Below are positions 19,156 through 28,321 of a DNA stretch of 64,000 nucleotides, in pieces; position 1 is the stretch's first letter, and each line of letters opens with the position of its first letter. A program made the position numbers and the translations under genes. The stretch is from positions 49,361 to 113,360 of the forward strand of contig JAJDYW010000027.1 of assembly GCA_022824925.1 (NCBI GenBank), given 5' to 3'. The notes under the pieces were generated by a model. It ran no database searches. It was given only the letters and a program-made list of their open reading frames with translations, and had not been told where the DNA came from. The stretch is from Dehalococcoidia bacterium (GTDB lineage Bacteria; Chloroflexota; Dehalococcoidia; Tepidiformales; Tepidiformaceae).

Positions 19156-19548
19156 GTGCAGTACCTCGTGGATTCGGACTGGGTGATTGACTACCTGCAC
19201 GCGGTCGAGCCAGTGCGCACCCGGCTCCGTTCCCTTCTTCCCGCCGGCGTGGGATTCAGCGTGATTTCGCTGGCCGAGGTTTATGAAGGAGTCTATTGGT
19301 CCCGCGAGCGTGAGGACGACGAGCGGGACCTCAACGCCTTCCTGCCCGACGTGGAACTTGTGCCCATCGATGAGGAAGTGTCCCGCATCTTTGCCATGGA
19401 GCGGGGACGCTTGCGCGCGGCCGGGAAGAAAATTGGCGACCTCGACCTGCTGATCGGCGCCACCGCCCTGCGCCACGACCTCACGCTGCTCACCAATAAC
19501 CGCAGGCACTTCGACCGAGTCGAGGGGCTGATGGTCGAATCCGTCTGA
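19156..19548 (+). CDS. PIN-domain toxin, VapC-like ribonuclease
   Basis: YLVDSDWVIDYLHAVE, ISLAEVYEGV, KIGDLDLLIGATALRHDLTLLTNNRRHFDRVEGL; GTG start. Confidence 0.9.
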   Translation: MQYLVDSDWVIDYLHAVEPVRTRLRSLLPAGVGFSVISLAEVYEGVYWSREREDDERDLNAFLPDVELVPIDEEVSRIFAMERGRLRAAGKKIGDLDLLIGATALRHDLTLLTNNRRHFDRVEGLMVESV

Positions 19549-19558
19549 GCGGCGGCCC

Positions 19559-20902
19559 TTACCCGACCGGCACGGCCTCCCGCACCTTCGTGAACGCCAG
19601 GTGCAGCTCGTACAGTCCGAGCATGATCCCCGGCTGGTGCTTGAAGTCGTTCTTCCCCCGCGCCAGCTTCAGCTCGTCGATGCGGTCCAGCATCACGTTC
19701 ACCGCGATGTTCTGCTCCAGCCGCGAAAGCCCCGCCCCGGGGCAGCCCCGCGGACGGATCGAGAACGTCAGGTGCTTGCCCGGGCTCTTCCGGTCGAGTC
19801 GGATCTCATCCGGCGCCTCGCACAGCTCCGGGTCGCGGTTGGCCGCTGCCCAGCGCAGGTGCAGCAGCGACCCCGCCGGGATCTTCACGCCGCGAATCTC
19901 CGTGTCGCGCGCCACCATGCGGCCCGAGAGCCCCTGCGTCGGCGCGTAGAGGCGCAGCGCCTCCTCCACGAAGAAGCGCACCTTCGAGCGGTCGGCCCGC
20001 AGCTCCTCGACGATCTCCGGGTGCTCGGCCAGCAGCATCGCTTCGGACGTGAGCGCGTACTGCGTTGTCTCGTTTCCGCCGATGTGCATCCCCGAGACCA
20101 CGCTGATGATGTCCCCGTCTGCCAGCGGCTCGCCCTGGTACTCGACCTCCGTCAGGAACGTGATCATGTCGTCCTTGGGGTTGCGCCGCTTCTCGTCGAT
20201 CTGCTCCTGAATGTAGCGGTTGAACGCGACCAGCGCCTTGGCGTTGTCCTCCTCGTCCGGGTCCTCCATCTGGCTCTTCGGACCGAAGCCGTAGACGAAG
20301 CGGCGCACCTGCGCCTCCTCCCACTTCTTCGTCATCGGCATGTCCTCGAGCGGGAACCCCAGGATCGTCGAGATAACGGCCTGCGGCAGCGGCGCCGCGA
20401 ACTCCGTCACGAACTCGACCTCGCCCTTGTCGATCCAGTTGTCCACCAGGCGGTTGGCGTGCGCCGTGATCATGTCCCGGTGCTGGAGCGCCCCCGAGGC
20501 GCCCACCCACGGCTCCGTCAGCGTCTCGCGGTGCAGCTTGTGCGTCTCGATGTCGGGGCGCAGCCGGTCCCGTGCCGTCACCACGTCGCCGAAGCCCTCG
20601 TCCTCGAAGATCTCGTCGTGGATCTTGCTCGTGCCCGAGGAGCCCGGCCCCTGGCGCGTGGGGAACAGGTCCGGGTCGCGCACCACCTTGCGGATGTCCT
20701 CGTACTTCGTCAGCACGTAGGCGTCCGAGCCGGGCTCGTAGCCCTGCCCCGGCAGCCGCAGCACCGGTTCCTCGGCCTGCAGCAGCTTGTAGGAGTCGTA
20801 CCAGTGCTCCTGGGCGCCCGGCGCGAAGAGGTCTACCTCTCCAACGCTCATCGGGCATGCGGCCTGGGGCATCGCTTCGAAGTCTTCTCGGTTTGCGGCC
20901 AT
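19559..20902 (-). CDS. Cytochrome P450 with atypical heme-binding loop
   Basis: EEALRLYAPTQGL (ExxR), GMHIGGNETTQYAL, heme loop LTFSIRPRGCPGAGLSRLE. Confidence 0.88.
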   Translation of the reverse strand: MAANREDFEAMPQAACPMSVGEVDLFAPGAQEHWYDSYKLLQAEEPVLRLPGQGYEPGSDAYVLTKYEDIRKVVRDPDLFPTRQGPGSSGTSKIHDEIFEDEGFGDVVTARDRLRPDIETHKLHRETLTEPWVGASGALQHRDMITAHANRLVDNWIDKGEVEFVTEFAAPLPQAVISTILGFPLEDMPMTKKWEEAQVRRFVYGFGPKSQMEDPDEEDNAKALVAFNRYIQEQIDEKRRNPKDDMITFLTEVEYQGEPLADGDIISVVSGMHIGGNETTQYALTSEAMLLAEHPEIVEELRADRSKVRFFVEEALRLYAPTQGLSGRMVARDTEIRGVKIPAGSLLHLRWAAANRDPELCEAPDEIRLDRKSPGKHLTFSIRPRGCPGAGLSRLEQNIAVNVMLDRIDELKLARGKNDFKHQPGIMLGLYELHLAFTKVREAVPVG

Positions 20903-20934
20903 CGTGGGGTTCCCCTGCTGGAAAGTGCCCCGGA

Positions 20935-20940
20935 TTATAG
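20935..20940 (-). promoter_or_regulatory. -10 element TATAAT upstream of the P450 at 19559-20902
   Basis: Reverse complement reads GGCTATAATCC 32 nt before the ATG; no clear -35. Confidence 0.4.
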
Positions 20941-20969
20941 CCGTTATGACACCCGCCGGGCCCGCCCCG

Positions 20970-21737
20970 CTACCGCGCCGAACCCCCCGAGACCGTCAGC
21001 AGCGCCCCCGTCGTGAAGCTCGAGGCCTCCGAGGCGAAGTAGAGCGCCGCCCCCACGATCTCGTCCGCCCGCCCGCCCCGCGCCAGCAGGATCGTGCTCG
21101 CCGCCCGCTCCTCGAACGCTTCCATGTCCCACGCCTTCGAGATGTCCGTCAGGAACGGCCCCGGGATGATGCAGTTCACGCGTACCCTGGGCGCGAACGT
21201 GCGCGCGAACCCCAGGGTCAGGTTGTTCAGGCCCGCCTTCGCCGCCCCGTACGCGAGCGCGTTCGGACCGGGGCTCTGCGAGGCCGTGCTCGAAACCATG
21301 ATCACCGAGCCCCCGTCGCCCTCCGCCATCCGCGTCGCGATGTTCGCCGTCAACCGGAACGGACCCTTCAGGTTCACGTCCAGCACCTTGTCGTAGAGCG
21401 CCTCGCTCACGTTGCTGACGTGGTCGTACAGGGGCGAGAGGCCCGCGTTGTTGACGAGCACGTCCACCTTCCCGAACTCGGCGTAGGCCGTGTCCGCCAA
21501 CGCATCGAGCTGGTCCCATTCGCCCACGTGGCACGCCACCGGCAGCGCCCGCCGCCCCGTCTCCGCCCGCACCTCCTCCGCCAGCGCCTCGCACGACTCT
21601 AGCTTGCGGCTCGCGATGACGACGTCCGCCCCGGCCCGTGCGAAGCTGCGCACCATCGCCGCCCCCAGCCCCCGGCTCCCGCCCGTGACGAGCGCCACCT
21701 TCCCGCTCAGGTCGAACAGCTCCGCCGCTTCGCTCAT
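20970..21737 (-). CDS. Short-chain dehydrogenase/reductase (SDR)
   Basis: LSGKVALVTGGSRGLGAAMVRSFARAGADVVI, NNAGLSPLY, NALAYGAAKAGLNNLT. Confidence 0.95.
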   Translation of the reverse strand: MSEAAELFDLSGKVALVTGGSRGLGAAMVRSFARAGADVVIASRKLESCEALAEEVRAETGRRALPVACHVGEWDQLDALADTAYAEFGKVDVLVNNAGLSPLYDHVSNVSEALYDKVLDVNLKGPFRLTANIATRMAEGDGGSVIMVSSTASQSPGPNALAYGAAKAGLNNLTLGFARTFAPRVRVNCIIPGPFLTDISKAWDMEAFEERAASTILLARGGRADEIVGAALYFASEASSFTTGALLTVSGGSAR

Positions 21738-21777
21738 GGCGCCCCCTTCCGGCCCGGCGGCATGATACGGCCCTTCC

Positions 21778-22023
21778 TTAGCCGTGGTGCGAGGGCAGGT
21801 CGCGCCACGAGACCCGCCTCCGCGGGACCAGGGGACGCACCTCGTCCCACCGCTGGAAGACCGTCACCGCTCCCGCCATGAAAGCGCGCGTCACGTCCTC
21901 GCGCAGTGCCTCGCCGGGCGCGCCGGCGCGCCCCCGCTGCTCCTTCCAGTAGGCATCCGCCCATTCGGAAACCATCTCCGCGAGACGTTCGCCCGGATCG
22001 TCGTTCGTGCTGCCTTCCGCCAT
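21778..22023 (-). CDS. Hypothetical small protein
   Basis: 81-aa ORF with TAGACT -10-like box upstream; MAEGSTNDDPGERLAEMVSEWADAYWKEQRG. Confidence 0.5.
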   Translation of the reverse strand: MAEGSTNDDPGERLAEMVSEWADAYWKEQRGRAGAPGEALREDVTRAFMAGAVTVFQRWDEVRPLVPRRRVSWRDLPSHHG

Positions 22024-22243
22024 CGGTCTGCCCCTGTCTCCGGCCTTGCGCAGAGTCTACGGCGGCGCCCGCACCCGCGACTTGCGCCTCACCGCGGCCC
22101 CGGAATGCTTGCCATCCCCCGGTCGATCGCAGAGAATCCCGGAATCTCGCGGGGCGCCCGTTGGGCTTGACCCTGCGGCTTGGGGGTGGCGCGCCAGGCA
22201 ACGAGGGCCCGGAGTGGCCCGCCGATGCCAGGGTGCACTGCAC

Positions 22244-23197
22244 ATGACCGGCTACATCGTCCGCCGTCTGATCGCCGTTCCCCTGATGATGCTGGCCATC
22301 TCCTTCATCCTGTTCATGTTGCTCTTCGTGCGCCCCGGCAGCGCCGCCTTTGCCGCATCCGGCTTTGTTGGCGACAACGACCCCAAGGCCGTCGAGCGCT
22401 TCGAGGAACGCTACGGGCTCAACCGCCCCTGGTACGCCCAGTACGGCGACTGGCTCTGGAACGCGGTCCAGGGCGATCTCGGCGTCCGCCTCACGCCCCC
22501 GCAGGATCCCGTGACGGACAAGATCTGGGAGCGCCTGCCCAACACCGTCGAGGTGGGGCTGCTCACCGTCGTGCTCTCCGCCATCTTCGGCATTACCATC
22601 GGTGTCCTCTCGGCCGTCCGGCGAAACAGCATCCTGGACTACGTGCTGCGGACGGTGGCCATCGCCGGCATTTCGGTCCCGAACTTCTGGCTCGCCATCC
22701 TCGTCCTTACCTTGCCTGCGATCTGGTGGCAATGGACGCCGTTCGCCAGCGTGTGGGTGTCATTCACCGACAATCCCCTCGATAACCTGGCTATCGTCAT
22801 CTGGCCGGCCATGACGCTTGCCCTCGCCAGCGCCGCCGGCACCGCCCGCCTCGTCCGGACCTCCATGCTCGAGGTCTTCTACTCCGACTACGTGCGCACG
22901 GCCCGAGCCAAGGGGCTGCAGGAGCGGCGCGTGATCTGGAGCCACGTGTTCCGCAACTCCCTCATCCCGGTCATCACCCTTATCGGCTTGCAGTTCGGCG
23001 CCGTCCTTGGCGGCGTGGTCATCGCCGAGGTCATCTTCGGCATCCCCGGGCTCGGCAGCCTCACGCTGGCAGGCGTGCTCGCGCAGGACTACCCGCTCGT
23101 GCTCGGCACGATCTGCATATTCGCCCTGCTCTTCGTCCTCGTGACACTGGCGGTCGACTTGCTCTACACCGTCGTCGACCCAAGGATTCAGTACTAG
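22244..23197 (+). CDS. ABC transporter permease, DppB/OppB type
   Basis: MTGYIVRRLIAVPLMMLAISFILFMLLFVRPG, LNRPWYAQYGDWLWNAVQGDLG, EVFYSDYVRTARAKGLQERRVIWSHVFRNSLIPVIT (EAA loop). Confidence 0.94.
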   Translation: MTGYIVRRLIAVPLMMLAISFILFMLLFVRPGSAAFAASGFVGDNDPKAVERFEERYGLNRPWYAQYGDWLWNAVQGDLGVRLTPPQDPVTDKIWERLPNTVEVGLLTVVLSAIFGITIGVLSAVRRNSILDYVLRTVAIAGISVPNFWLAILVLTLPAIWWQWTPFASVWVSFTDNPLDNLAIVIWPAMTLALASAAGTARLVRTSMLEVFYSDYVRTARAKGLQERRVIWSHVFRNSLIPVITLIGLQFGAVLGGVVIAEVIFGIPGLGSLTLAGVLAQDYPLVLGTICIFALLFVLVTLAVDLLYTVVDPRIQY

Positions 23198-23200
23198 GCC

Positions 23201-24160
23201 ATGTCGCTCGATTCTTCTGCTCAGGCCACCGACGCTCCCCTCTCCGATGCGGCAGCTGCGCTTGAATACGGCATCCCGCCGAAGCAGCGTTTCAACCCGT
23301 TCCACTGGATGAGGCGGGAGCCGCTTGGCGCTCTCGGACTGGCGCTCATCATCATCGTGTCCGTCGGCGCTGCCTTTGCCCCCTTCCTCAACACCTTCCC
23401 CGACCCCAGGGAGCAGGGCCTGGGCCCGCCCCTCGAGGGACCCAGCGCCGACCACTGGTTCGGAACCGATCGCTTCGGCAAGGACGTGTGGACGCGCGTG
23501 CTCCATGGCGGACGCATCTCCCTCAAGATCGGCGTTGCCACCGTCCTCATCGGCACGGTCGCGGGCACCCTGGTCGCTCTCCTCACCGCGTTTACCGGCG
23601 GCGCTGTCGACTTCGTCGTAGGACGGCTTGTCGACGTCATCATCGCCATCCCCAGCATCCTGCTCGCACTGGTGCTCTATACTTCTGTAGGACAAGATTT
23701 GCCAGACTTACCGGTCTTGCCCAGACAGGAATTCGTCCTGGTGATTGCGATCGCGTCCTTCTTCATGCCCGGTACCTACCGGATCATGCGGGGCATGGTG
23801 CTCGAGCTGCGTGAGCAGCAGTACGTCGAGGCGGCGCGCGTGGTGGGGGCGGCCAACTTCCGCATCATGTGGCGCCACATCGCCCCCAACATGGCCGGGC
23901 TCATGATCGTCATCACGAGCATCTCGCTCCCTGCCGCGATTCTCGCCGAGGCCAGCCTCAGCTTCCTCGGTGTCGGCGTCGAAGCGGGCACTCCCTCGTG
24001 GGGCGCGGATCTCTCCGGCACCACCCGCACGTACTTCATCGCCGGTCCGTGGCTCGCCATCTTCCCCGGTCTCGCGTTGGCCATCACCGTCTTCGGCTTC
24101 AACGTGTTCGGAGATTCCCTCCGCGACACCCTCGACCCCAGGCTGCGCGGTCGCATCTAG
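23201..24160 (+). CDS. ABC transporter permease, DppC/OppC type
   Basis: HWFGTDRFGKDVWTRVLHGGRISLKIG, EQQYVEAARVVGAANFRIMWRHIAPNMAG, ASLSFLGVGVEAGTPSWGADL. Confidence 0.94.
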   Translation: MSLDSSAQATDAPLSDAAAALEYGIPPKQRFNPFHWMRREPLGALGLALIIIVSVGAAFAPFLNTFPDPREQGLGPPLEGPSADHWFGTDRFGKDVWTRVLHGGRISLKIGVATVLIGTVAGTLVALLTAFTGGAVDFVVGRLVDVIIAIPSILLALVLYTSVGQDLPDLPVLPRQEFVLVIAIASFFMPGTYRIMRGMVLELREQQYVEAARVVGAANFRIMWRHIAPNMAGLMIVITSISLPAAILAEASLSFLGVGVEAGTPSWGADLSGTTRTYFIAGPWLAIFPGLALAITVFGFNVFGDSLRDTLDPRLRGRI

Positions 24161-24217
24161 GGCTCTTGCCATCGCGAGCGTTTTGCCTAAAACAGAATTG
24201 ATGTAGGCTCGGCCATT

Positions 24218-24240
24218 CGAAGCGCCCGCGTGGCGCTTCG
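24218..24240. promoter_or_regulatory. Hyphenated palindrome (8-7-8) in the leader of the first substrate-binding protein gene
   Basis: CGAAGCGC-CCGCGTG-GCGCTTCG, 8 nt downstream of TAGGCT (24204-24209). Confidence 0.45.
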
Positions 24241-24272
24241 CTGCAAACCCAACACAGGGAGGGAAGCGTTGT

Positions 24273-26147
24273 ATGCGCGATAACGAGAACTACTGGAACA
24301 GGCTCAGGAGCCGGCCCCTCAGCCGCCGGCGCTTCCTGGTTGGAAGCGGTGTGGCTGCTGCAGGCTCTGCCGCCATCCTCGCCGGCTGCGGCGACGATGA
24401 CGATGACGATGACGACGGCGCTGCGGCCGCGACTGCTGCCGCCACCGAGGCCGCCGCTACCGAGGCCGCCGCGGAAGCCACCGCCGCCGCCACCGAGGCC
24501 GCTGCCGCTGCCGACGAGGGCGATGCCAAGCGCGGAGGCACCCTGCGCCTCTGGAAGGCACAGGAAGATGCCGGGCTCGACCCGGGCATCTACCACCTCA
24601 ACAACACCGAGATCATCTACTCCACGATGACCCAGCCCTACACCTACCAGCCGACGAAGAACATCTTCGCCATGGACGGAATGGCGGGCTACGAGCAGGT
24701 CGACCCGACGACGTTCGTGTGGAGCATTCGGCCCGGCATGAAGTTCCACAACGGCGACGCGGTGGACTCCGAGGCTGTCGCCTTCAGCTTCGGCCGCCTG
24801 ACCAAGCTGTACGACCTCATCAACCCCCACACGACCCGCACCGGCTTCGTGTTCGTGGATGACTTCGAGGCCACGGACGAGCTGACGGTCACGGAGCACT
24901 GGAACCGCCCGAACGCGGACGCGCCGGTGTACCGCGCCCGCCACTACTACTCCTTCGTCAACCCCCGCGTCGTCGATGAGCAGGGCGCGCTCGAGGGCGA
25001 GTGGACCGCTCCGGACGGCTCCACGGAGGACGTGTACAGCGTCCAGACCCTGCCCGAGGGCGTGGGCAGCGGGCCGTACAAGATCGTGCGCCGTGACGCC
25101 ACCGGTACGCGCACCGAGCGCTGGCCGGACTACCACAAGCACACCCCGGCCGATGACGGCTTCGTCGAGGACGGTCCCTACATCGACGCCTGGGAGACGC
25201 GCATCATGCCCGATGGCGCGGCGCGCAAGGCGGCCTTCCTGGCCGGCGACCTTGATGTCTACGCCGCCATCGATCCCCTGGAGCTTCCCGAGTTCGAGAG
25301 CGTGGACCACGTCAACGTGGTCGAGCTCCCCGCGGGCGGCACCGGCTACCTGGGCATGGACGGTGGCAAGTTCCACGACAAGCGCTCCCGCCAGGCCCTG
25401 CAGAAGTCGCTCGACTATGAGCGCATCATCCAGACGCTCTGGACGGCGGGCGGGAAGCTCGCCGCCCCCATCTCCGACCTCATCGCCGCCTACCAGAAGC
25501 TCTCGCAGGAAGAGCTGGCGAGCTGGTACCGCTGGGACCCGCAGGAGGCGCGCGCCCTCTGGGAAGCCGCCGACTTCGCCGTCCCCGTCGAGAAGATCAA
25601 GCTCTTCGGCGCCGTCGAGGATCCGCTGCTCTCGGACGTGACCCAGCTCTATGCGGGCATGATCCAGGAGGCCCTCGGAGTTGAGACCGAGGTGGAGCTC
25701 GTGGACCAGAACACCTGGGCCGCGCGCGCCACGGACGTCTCCACGGACGTGAAGGACTGGGAGCTGCTCAGCTACGGCAACGGTTCCGCCGGAGGCACCA
25801 CGGGCGTCCCCAACGACACCCACCTCATCCACTTCGACCCGCGAGGCTACGGCCTCAACGCCTTCAACCACTGGGCGGGCTCGCCCCGGCCGGAAGTGGC
25901 GGCGGACTCCGAAGTGCTTATCGGCATGCTCACCGCCCAGGAGGCGGAGACCGACCCCGAGGCCCGCGCCGAGCTCCTCACCGAGGTGCAGCGCTGGATC
26001 CTCGACAACCACTACTGCAACTGGCGGATGCCAATCAGCTCCGTCTCCTACTACGGCTTCAACAAGCGCCTGCAGGACTTCGGCCAGGACGACTGGCTGA
26101 ACTTCTACGACCGCCGGCGCGAGTCCATGTGGCTCAGCGAAGCCTAG
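24273..26147 (+). CDS. ABC transporter substrate-binding lipoprotein, SBP_bac_5 (Opp/Dpp) family, copy 1
   Basis: Tat-like LSRRRFLVG plus lipobox LAGC, Asp8 and Ala/Thr/Glu-rich linker, KRGGTLRLWK..., SIRPGMKFHNGDAVDSEAVAFSF. Confidence 0.92.
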   Translation: MRDNENYWNRLRSRPLSRRRFLVGSGVAAAGSAAILAGCGDDDDDDDDGAAAATAAATEAAATEAAAEATAAATEAAAAADEGDAKRGGTLRLWKAQEDAGLDPGIYHLNNTEIIYSTMTQPYTYQPTKNIFAMDGMAGYEQVDPTTFVWSIRPGMKFHNGDAVDSEAVAFSFGRLTKLYDLINPHTTRTGFVFVDDFEATDELTVTEHWNRPNADAPVYRARHYYSFVNPRVVDEQGALEGEWTAPDGSTEDVYSVQTLPEGVGSGPYKIVRRDATGTRTERWPDYHKHTPADDGFVEDGPYIDAWETRIMPDGAARKAAFLAGDLDVYAAIDPLELPEFESVDHVNVVELPAGGTGYLGMDGGKFHDKRSRQALQKSLDYERIIQTLWTAGGKLAAPISDLIAAYQKLSQEELASWYRWDPQEARALWEAADFAVPVEKIKLFGAVEDPLLSDVTQLYAGMIQEALGVETEVELVDQNTWAARATDVSTDVKDWELLSYGNGSAGGTTGVPNDTHLIHFDPRGYGLNAFNHWAGSPRPEVAADSEVLIGMLTAQEAETDPEARAELLTEVQRWILDNHYCNWRMPISSVSYYGFNKRLQDFGQDDWLNFYDRRRESMWLSEA

Positions 26148-26192
26148 GCGTTCCGTCCGCGGGCGCTCCTCGCGCCCGGCCAGCACGCAGCA

Positions 26193-26218
26193 GGCCCGCC
26201 CCGGAGGGCGGGCCTTTT
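26193..26218 (+). terminator. Rho-independent terminator after SBP copy 1
   Basis: GGCCCGCC-CCGGAG-GGCGGGCC-TTTT. Confidence 0.8.
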
Positions 26219-26301
26219 GCATGCCCCGTCGTCCCCTTTCCCACACGTATTGACAGGGAGCGTATATTCGCTTGAAACATTGGCCATGGGAGGCCTGTGA
26301 C

Positions 26302-28191
26302 ATGCGCGAGAACGAGAACTACTGGAAGAGGTTGAGGAGCAGGCCGCTGAGCCGCCGGAGCTTCCTGGTCGGGAGCGGCGTGGCCGCCGCGGGCTCGGCC
26401 GCCATCCTCGCCGGCTGCGGCGACGATGACGATGACGACGACGGCGCTGCCGCCCCGGCCGCGACCGCCGCCGCAACCCAGGCCGCTGCCGCCGACGAGG
26501 CCGACGAGGCTGCCGCCGCCGAGGCTGCTGCCGCTGCCGAGGCTGCTGCCGCCGCCGAGGCGGAGGACGCCAAGCGTGGCGGCACGCTGCGCCTCTGGAA
26601 GGGTGGGGAGGACGCCGGCCTCGACCCGGGCATCTACCACATCAACAACACCGAGGTCATCTACTCCACGATGACCCAGCCCTACACCTACCAGCCGACG
26701 AAGAACGTCTTCGCCATGGACGGGATGGTGGGCTACGAGCAGGTCGATCCCACGACGTTGGTGTGGAGCATCCGGCCCGGCATGAAGTTCCACAACGGCG
26801 ACCCGGTGAACTCCGAGGCCGTCGCCTTCAGCTTCGGGCGCCTGACCAAGCTGTACGACCTCATCAATCCGCACACGACCCGCACGGGCTTCGTGTTCGT
26901 GGATGACTTCGAGGCCACGGACGACTTGACGGTCACGGAGCACTGGAACCGCCCGAACGCGGACGCGCCGGTGTACCGTGCCCGCCACTACTACTCCTTC
27001 GTCAACCCTCGCATCGTCGAGGAGCAGGGCTCGCTCGAGGGCGAGTGGACCGCTCCCGACGGCTCCACGGAGAACGTGAACAGCGTCCAGACCCTGCCCG
27101 AGGGCGTGGGCAGCGGCCCGTACAAGATCGTGCGCCGTGACGCGACCGGTACGCGCACCGAGCGCTGGCCGGACTACCACAAGCACACCCCGGCCGATGA
27201 CGGCTTCGTCGAGGACGGGCCCTACATCGATGCCTGGGAGACCCGCATCATCCCGGATCGGGGCTCGGTCAAGGCCGCGTTCCTCGCCGGCGACCTCGAT
27301 GTCTACGCCGCTATCGATCCGCTGGAGCTTCCCGAGTTCGAGGGCGTCGATCACGTCAACGTGGTTGAGCTGCCGGCCGGTGGCGCCGCCTTCCTCGGCA
27401 TGGACGGTGGCAAGTTCCACGACAAGCGCGCCCGCCAGGCCCTGCAGAAGTCGCTCGACTACGACCGCATTATCCAGACGATCTGGACGGCGGGCGGGAA
27501 GCTCGCGGCGCCTATCTCCGACCTCATCGCCGCCTACCAGAAGCTCTCGCAGGAAGAGCTGGCGACCTGGTACCGCTGGGACCCGCAGGAGGCGCGCGCC
27601 CTCTGGGCGGCCGCCGACTTCGTCGTGCCCGTCGAGACTATCAAGCTCTTCGGCGGAGTCGAGGATCCGCTGCTCTCGAACCAGGTCCAGCTCTATGCGG
27701 GCATGATCGAGGAGGCGCTCGGTGTCGAAACGGTGACCGAGTTCGTGGACAGCAACACCTGGGCCGCGCGCGCCACGGACATCTCCACGGACGTGAAGGA
27801 CTGGGAGCTGCTCGCCTACGGCACCGGTACGGCCGGGGGCACCACGGGCGTCCCCAACGACAGCCACCTCATCAACTTCGACCCGCGAGGCTACGGCCTC
27901 AACGCCTTCAACCACTGGGCGGGCTCGCCCCGGCCGGAAGTGGCGGCGGACTCCGAAGTGCTCATCGGCATGCTCAACGCCCAGGAGGCGGAGACCGACC
28001 CCGAGGCCCGCGCCGAGCTCCTCACCGAGGTGCAGCGCTGGATTCTCGACAACCACTACTGCAACTGGCGGATGCCGATCAGCGCCGTCTCCTACTTCGG
28101 CTTCAATTCGCGCCTGCAGGACTTCGCCCCGGACAACTGGCTGAACTTCTACAGCCTCCGCCGCGAGTCCATGTGGCTCGAGGACGCCTAG
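26302..28191 (+). CDS. ABC transporter substrate-binding lipoprotein, SBP_bac_5 family, copy 2
   Basis: Near-identical to copy 1 over most of its length (LSRRSFLVGSGVAAAGSAAILAGC, NPHTTRTGFVFVDDFEATD, LDNHYCNWRMPIS); start ATG at 26302. Confidence 0.92.
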   Translation: MRENENYWKRLRSRPLSRRSFLVGSGVAAAGSAAILAGCGDDDDDDDGAAAPAATAAATQAAAADEADEAAAAEAAAAAEAAAAAEAEDAKRGGTLRLWKGGEDAGLDPGIYHINNTEVIYSTMTQPYTYQPTKNVFAMDGMVGYEQVDPTTLVWSIRPGMKFHNGDPVNSEAVAFSFGRLTKLYDLINPHTTRTGFVFVDDFEATDDLTVTEHWNRPNADAPVYRARHYYSFVNPRIVEEQGSLEGEWTAPDGSTENVNSVQTLPEGVGSGPYKIVRRDATGTRTERWPDYHKHTPADDGFVEDGPYIDAWETRIIPDRGSVKAAFLAGDLDVYAAIDPLELPEFEGVDHVNVVELPAGGAAFLGMDGGKFHDKRARQALQKSLDYDRIIQTIWTAGGKLAAPISDLIAAYQKLSQEELATWYRWDPQEARALWAAADFVVPVETIKLFGGVEDPLLSNQVQLYAGMIEEALGVETVTEFVDSNTWAARATDISTDVKDWELLAYGTGTAGGTTGVPNDSHLINFDPRGYGLNAFNHWAGSPRPEVAADSEVLIGMLNAQEAETDPEARAELLTEVQRWILDNHYCNWRMPISAVSYFGFNSRLQDFAPDNWLNFYSLRRESMWLEDA

Positions 28192-28231
28192 GGTTCCGCC
28201 CACGGGCGCTCCTCGCGCCCGGCCAGCACGC

Positions 28232-28261
28232 AGCAGGCCCGCCCTCCGGGGCGGGCCTGCT
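28232..28261 (+). terminator. Strong stem-loop after SBP copy 2 (terminator-like, no U-tract)
   Basis: Perfect 13-bp stem AGCAGGCCCGCCC-TCCG-GGGCGGGCCTGCT. Confidence 0.6.
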
Positions 28262-28321
28262 CCTTACCCGCTGCTTCCGCCCCCGCATACGTGCTCGCGC
28301 CGGGGCGGTAGCATCGTCGGG

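Noticed and set aside
22040-22140. tRNA-like remnant suggested by 'GGARTRDLRL' in the translation (typical of translated T-arms)
   Set aside because: The minus-strand sequence reads GTCGCGGGTGCGGGCGCC rather than GTTCGAxTC, and no acceptor or anticodon stem could be folded. Treated as coincidence or a highly decayed remnant; tRNAscan-SE/Infernal would settle it.
24400-24530. Poly-Asp and Ala/Thr/Glu repeat tract in the SBP as a possible CRISPR-like or microsatellite element
   Set aside because: It is an in-frame low-complexity lipoprotein linker; repeats are short codon runs without spacers.
26250-26275. TTGACA at 26250-26255 as a strong promoter for SBP copy 2
   Set aside because: No well-spaced -10: TATATT is only 7 nt away, and the hexamer at 17-nt spacing (TGAAAC) is poor. 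It could be a promoter but is not well enough supported to list.
24099-28203. Long minus-strand ORFs (734 and 689 aa) opposite the two SBP genes
   Set aside because: They are antisense shadow frames of near-identical coding sequence in high-GC DNA. Val/Gly/Arg/Leu-rich composition; no recognisable motifs; the plus-strand frames carry clear SBP_bac_5 signatures.
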